This document shows positions 15,543-18,350 of a DNA stretch of 18,350 nt, one piece after another. The notes under the pieces were generated by a model. The model had not been told where the DNA came from. It did no database searches and worked only from the letters and a program-made list of their open reading frames with translations. Origin of the DNA: Planctomycetota bacterium (GTDB lineage Bacteria > Patescibacteriota > Patescibacteriia > Patescibacteriales > UBA12465). Made by a program: the position numbers and the translations under genes. The stretch is from contig JALOQQ010000009.1 of the NCBI GenBank assembly GCA_025453315.1, positions 1-18,350 of the forward strand, read 5' to 3'. Position 1 is the first letter of the stretch. Each line of letters opens with the position of its first letter.

Positions 15543-17831
15543 TTATATTCTCGTTTCATTCGGTTTAAAAATAGACGCTTGTTCAGAAATTTCTGATCCT
15601 GAATTATAACCCTTTTCTCCTTGCGTAACAGCATAAAACAATAGTTTACCGGCAGATAAATCAGTGACTTTACCATGAAATTTATCATTACCATGAAAAT
15701 CATCACTGGTTCCTGATATTAATAAATGAATATCCATTTTATTATCAGAAAATTGCTTAGCCATATTCATAATTTCCTTGGCCTGACTCAACTCTAATTT
15801 TTCGTCAGTAAATCCAGTGATTTTGGCTTCTGGATATTTTTGATGAACAGCCTTTAAACAAGTAACAAAATTTTCTTCACTACCACCAATTTTAGTATCA
15901 CTAGCAATTTCTTTGCATAAATCTTTGAAAGAATGCTGTTGTAAATAATCAGCATCCACCTCAATACTATTACCAAGTTTACCAGCAAAATTTTGAATAA
16001 TAATTTTCCCTTCTTGACCTAACTGTTCTGGATGTTCTTGATATTTATTATAAGTCTGCTCCAATTGTTTAATAATAACATTATCAGAATTAATTTCTCC
16101 ATTTTTACCAAACAAATCTTCTTTCATAGAACCGCTAGTGTCAATCATAAATACCTTAGTTTCATTAGCCTGAACCTTTAGAGCTTCTTTAAGGTCACCA
16201 CGCAATTCGTAAAAACGCTGATCATCATTACTATCGTGACTTAAATCAACACCACCATGAGGAATTTCAATATGATTTATTAAACCATCAAAAAGAGCAT
16301 TTTTTTCTGCCTGAGATAAATGAGAATGGTAAACATCATTTAGAACATCTAAATTACTAAGACCGCGTGATAAGGCTAAAACATCATTACCTTTATAACC
16401 ATTTTCTGAAACTGGCTGAACGTGTGAGACTTTAGCGTAATGATTTAATAAATCAGCTTCGCTATTAATACCAGCTTGATGTAAAGCATTACTTAGTTCT
16501 TCATTACTACTAATCTCAGCTGAAAAGCCATGGGTATTAATACCTATTTTTTCTAAACCAGTATTATTATATTGAACATAAGCTCTATCTCCACTACCAA
16601 AATCAACATGATCCTTGCTGGCATTTTGAAAATCTAAACCAGCATTAACTTTACTAGCGGCGGAATAGCTATGATATTCTTCGGCGAGAGGAGCAAAATC
16701 CTTGCTATTCATCATGCTTTCAATATTGTTAGATAATTCTTTTTCTTGAGACGGGTTTAGACGAAAAGTATTATCAGAAAAATGAGTTAAAGAATGAACA
16801 TCAGTAAAGCCTTCAACCATTTTAGTTGTTGTATTGTCTTGAATATTTTCTACAGGATTATTAACTGTCTTTTCAGGAGAAGAATTAAGCTTCTCCGCAG
16901 AAACATTGTCCGTATGAGTACTAGAAGAAATATTTTCTAAATGACCGGTGTTAATAGTGTTATGTTCTTGGTTTATTGGTGGCTCTGAATTAAAATTTCC
17001 TGGATGAATATCGGTTGTTGGAACATTCTTAACATTATTAGCTAATAAATCACTATGCGTTTGTAATAATTCTTGGGGGTCAGTAGTATTATCGGCGGCA
17101 TGAGCTTCTGAAACTAAACCACCAGCAAAATTAAAAATACTAACCAAGGAAGAAGCAGCGAGAAAAAATTTAGCATTCTTACTTTTAGCAAAACGACTTA
17201 AAAAACTTATATTAGCCTCACTATTATCCTTTTCATTATCATCGCAACTAGAAAAAGACTTTTCTTGATTGCGAAAATCATTTTGCAAAGATTGAATAAA
17301 ATTATTAACTTGTTCACGATTAAAATTACTATCATCAAAAACATCAATCTTTTCGTCCCTTAACATATCCAATCTTATTTTATCGAGATATTTAGAATTT
17401 TCTAAACTAACTAAAAAAGTTTTTGGTTTTAAACCATCAGGAAAATCATCAACACCCACTTTATCATATTCAGCTGATATTTCTTCAACGTCCTCGGTTT
17501 TTAATTCTTCAATATAAGATCCTGTCATTTGATCAACAGCACGCTTAAAAATACCAACGATATCTTCATTGCTATTCTTTAAAAGTTTAGATAATTTAGA
17601 AGCATTATCTAAAGTTAAACCATCGATAACTTTGCTATATTTTTCAGCCTCACTTCTCTTAATCGCTTTATCAGTTTCTTGTAAAATACCTTCAACGGCC
17701 AGACGTTTAAATTCAGCCAATTTTTCTTCTGGGCTTAATTCTTGATTTTCTAAACCCGACTCTTTGTCTTCCTGATTATTATTTTCTTGTTCAAGAGTAG
17801 CGACGTCTAATTGATCTTTTTCGTTAAACAT
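15543..17831 (-). CDS. Von Willebrand factor A domain protein with internal signal-like/anchor segment
   Basis: A 762-aa protein. Residues 1-210 are charged and mostly helical with no membrane segment. Residues 212-247 look like a complete signal peptide (basic n-region RFAKSKNAK, hydrophobic FFLAASSLVSIFNFAGGLV, then SEAHA|AD), but they sit inside the protein with no in-frame ATG just before. A Asn/Ser/Thr/His-rich linker follows (about 248-345), then an unrecognised region to about 550. The C-terminal vWA-like domain starts with KVFMIDTSGSMKE (559-571). D564, S566 and S568 form the DxSxS metal-ion (MIDAS) motif, S651 after GG is a candidate for the third ligand, and D676 in GFTDEK the fourth. 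Such domains bind proteins in a metal-dependent way. It likely faces the outside through the internal segment, while the first 210 residues stay cytoplasmic, or the protein is cleaved. No MoxR-type ATPase partner is in the window. The vWA call is good; the role is unknown. Confidence 0.85.
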   Translation of the reverse strand: MFNEKDQLDVATLEQENNNQEDKESGLENQELSPEEKLAEFKRLAVEGILQETDKAIKRSEAEKYSKVIDGLTLDNASKLSKLLKNSNEDIVGIFKRAVDQMTGSYIEELKTEDVEEISAEYDKVGVDDFPDGLKPKTFLVSLENSKYLDKIRLDMLRDEKIDVFDDSNFNREQVNNFIQSLQNDFRNQEKSFSSCDDNEKDNSEANISFLSRFAKSKNAKFFLAASSLVSIFNFAGGLVSEAHAADNTTDPQELLQTHSDLLANNVKNVPTTDIHPGNFNSEPPINQEHNTINTGHLENISSSTHTDNVSAEKLNSSPEKTVNNPVENIQDNTTTKMVEGFTDVHSLTHFSDNTFRLNPSQEKELSNNIESMMNSKDFAPLAEEYHSYSAASKVNAGLDFQNASKDHVDFGSGDRAYVQYNNTGLEKIGINTHGFSAEISSNEELSNALHQAGINSEADLLNHYAKVSHVQPVSENGYKGNDVLALSRGLSNLDVLNDVYHSHLSQAEKNALFDGLINHIEIPHGGVDLSHDSNDDQRFYELRGDLKEALKVQANETKVFMIDTSGSMKEDLFGKNGEINSDNVIIKQLEQTYNKYQEHPEQLGQEGKIIIQNFAGKLGNSIEVDADYLQQHSFKDLCKEIASDTKIGGSEENFVTCLKAVHQKYPEAKITGFTDEKLELSQAKEIMNMAKQFSDNKMDIHLLISGTSDDFHGNDKFHGKVTDLSAGKLLFYAVTQGEKGYNSGSEISEQASIFKPNETRI

Positions 17832-17941
17832 ATAGTAAATTATCTATTATTAAAATTATTTTTTATTTTTCTCTTATTTTTAATCTCTCTTAATTTTTAA
17901 TACTTAAACTACTATGTATTTTTTCCGGACTGTTATTTATC

Positions 17942-18256
17942 TTAGTTCTGAAAGCGTTCAAAAAAATCAGCATAAACAATTTCTAAATCTTCCTGCCAAT
18001 ACTTTTCTAAAATTTCCTCTAAACCTTTTTCCGAATTAACAGCTAATATTTTTTCCACTACTTCTTTTCTATCTTCTTCGGCTAAAGAAAGTAAACGCAA
18101 ATTAAGATAACGATTAAAGTTCTCCCAAATTCTCTTTTTAACCTCTAAAGCCGTAAACATTTCTAAAGGAAGTTTGTTTTCTTTCAAAAAACTTAAGGTT
18201 AATTTAGCAATTATCTCACTTTTTCCGCTAATTAAAGCAAAAAAATCTTTTTCCAT
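17942..18256 (-). CDS. Small helical cytoplasmic protein of unknown function
   Basis: A 104-aa acidic, strongly helical protein with no signal peptide or membrane segment. The central part (VKKRIWENFNRYLNLRLLS at 39-57, then EEDRKEVVEKIL at 60-71) gives amphipathic helices. The style resembles small CPR proteins such as those grouped as DUF5663, but that match is an impression and not established here. It is driven by a near-ideal promoter only about 16 bases before the ATG, so it probably has a very short leader and no clear Shine-Dalgarno. The vWA gene follows 110 bases downstream on the same strand, with no terminator seen between them. Confidence 0.7.
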   Translation of the reverse strand: MEKDFFALISGKSEIIAKLTLSFLKENKLPLEMFTALEVKKRIWENFNRYLNLRLLSLAEEDRKEVVEKILAVNSEKGLEEILEKYWQEDLEIVYADFFERFQN

Positions 18257-18278
18257 ATTAATTTATACTATAAATAAA

Positions 18279-18307
18279 ATTATACAATATTTTTAAATAA
18301 TTGTCAA
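18279..18307 (-). promoter_or_regulatory. Full-consensus sigma70 promoter for the 104-aa gene
   Basis: On the minus strand a perfect TTGACA (18307-18302) and a perfect TATAAT (18284-18279) are separated by exactly 17 bases. Transcription should start near 18272, about 16 bases before the ATG at 18256. It is the best promoter match in the window and may also serve the vWA gene downstream. Confidence 0.85.
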
Positions 18308-18350
18308 TAATTAAACAGTTATCATAATAATACTGCTATTATTACTATAG

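Noticed and set aside
17870..17901. CTCTTATTTTTAAT-like doublet before the vWA gene
   Set aside because: The two copies differ in length and are too simple in composition to separate from general AT-rich background.
5..18256. Alternative genetic code with UGA as glycine
   Set aside because: The 202-aa gene ends in TGA just before a strong terminator and no long gene contains an in-frame TGA.

Overview
The window is AT-rich bacterial DNA in which almost every gene lies on the minus strand. It looks like a chromosomal segment of a Patescibacteria/CPR bacterium, most probably a Parcubacteria-type lineage. The reasons are an RpoB without the large lineage-specific insertions of E. coli, an RpoC with a charged coiled-coil insert just after its N-terminal zinc region, a MurJ with lineage-type changes at key arginines, a fused ADP-forming acyl-CoA synthetase typical of fermentative CPR cells, and several small membrane or secreted proteins without known families. 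TGA is used as a stop (14817-14819) and no long gene reads through one, so the UGA=Gly code of Gracilibacteria/SR1 does not apply. The lineage call is inference.

Layout from right to left, the main direction of transcription. At 18.3 kb a textbook sigma70 promoter drives a 104-aa helical protein (17942-18256), followed by a 762-aa von Willebrand factor A protein with an internal signal-like segment (15543-17831) and a 202-aa secreted protein (14817-15425) that ends in an intrinsic terminator. A 600-base non-coding stretch (14216-14816) then leads into rpoB. It holds a DnaA-box-like pair, a TTGACA promoter, a possible 43-aa membrane peptide, a nested inverted repeat with a terminator-like core, a 37-bp tandem repeat and a 19-bp dyad. 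rpoB (10901-14215) and rpoC (6921-10868) follow 32 bases apart and end in a strong intrinsic terminator at 6883-6910.

The left half holds a coupled pair: a membrane-anchored 543-aa surface protein (5104-6735) and a 72-aa two-helix membrane protein (4884-5102). A convergent plus-strand polytopic membrane protein (3940-4698) ends at its own terminator (4747-4774). It is divergent from a fused acyl-CoA synthetase (ADP-forming, 1759-3810), and a striking near-perfect palindrome lies between the two starts. A murJ-family lipid II flippase gene fills 5-1645, separated from the synthetase by decayed short repeats that resemble the synthetase's own 3' end.

No tRNA, rRNA, CRISPR, transposase, phage gene or recognisable defence system was found. 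The genes cover transcription (rpoBC), cell-wall precursor export (MurJ), energy conservation (acetyl/acyl-CoA to ATP) and envelope or surface proteins of unknown function. The most promising under-described element is the complex rpoBC leader, but its regulatory role is inferred from pattern only.
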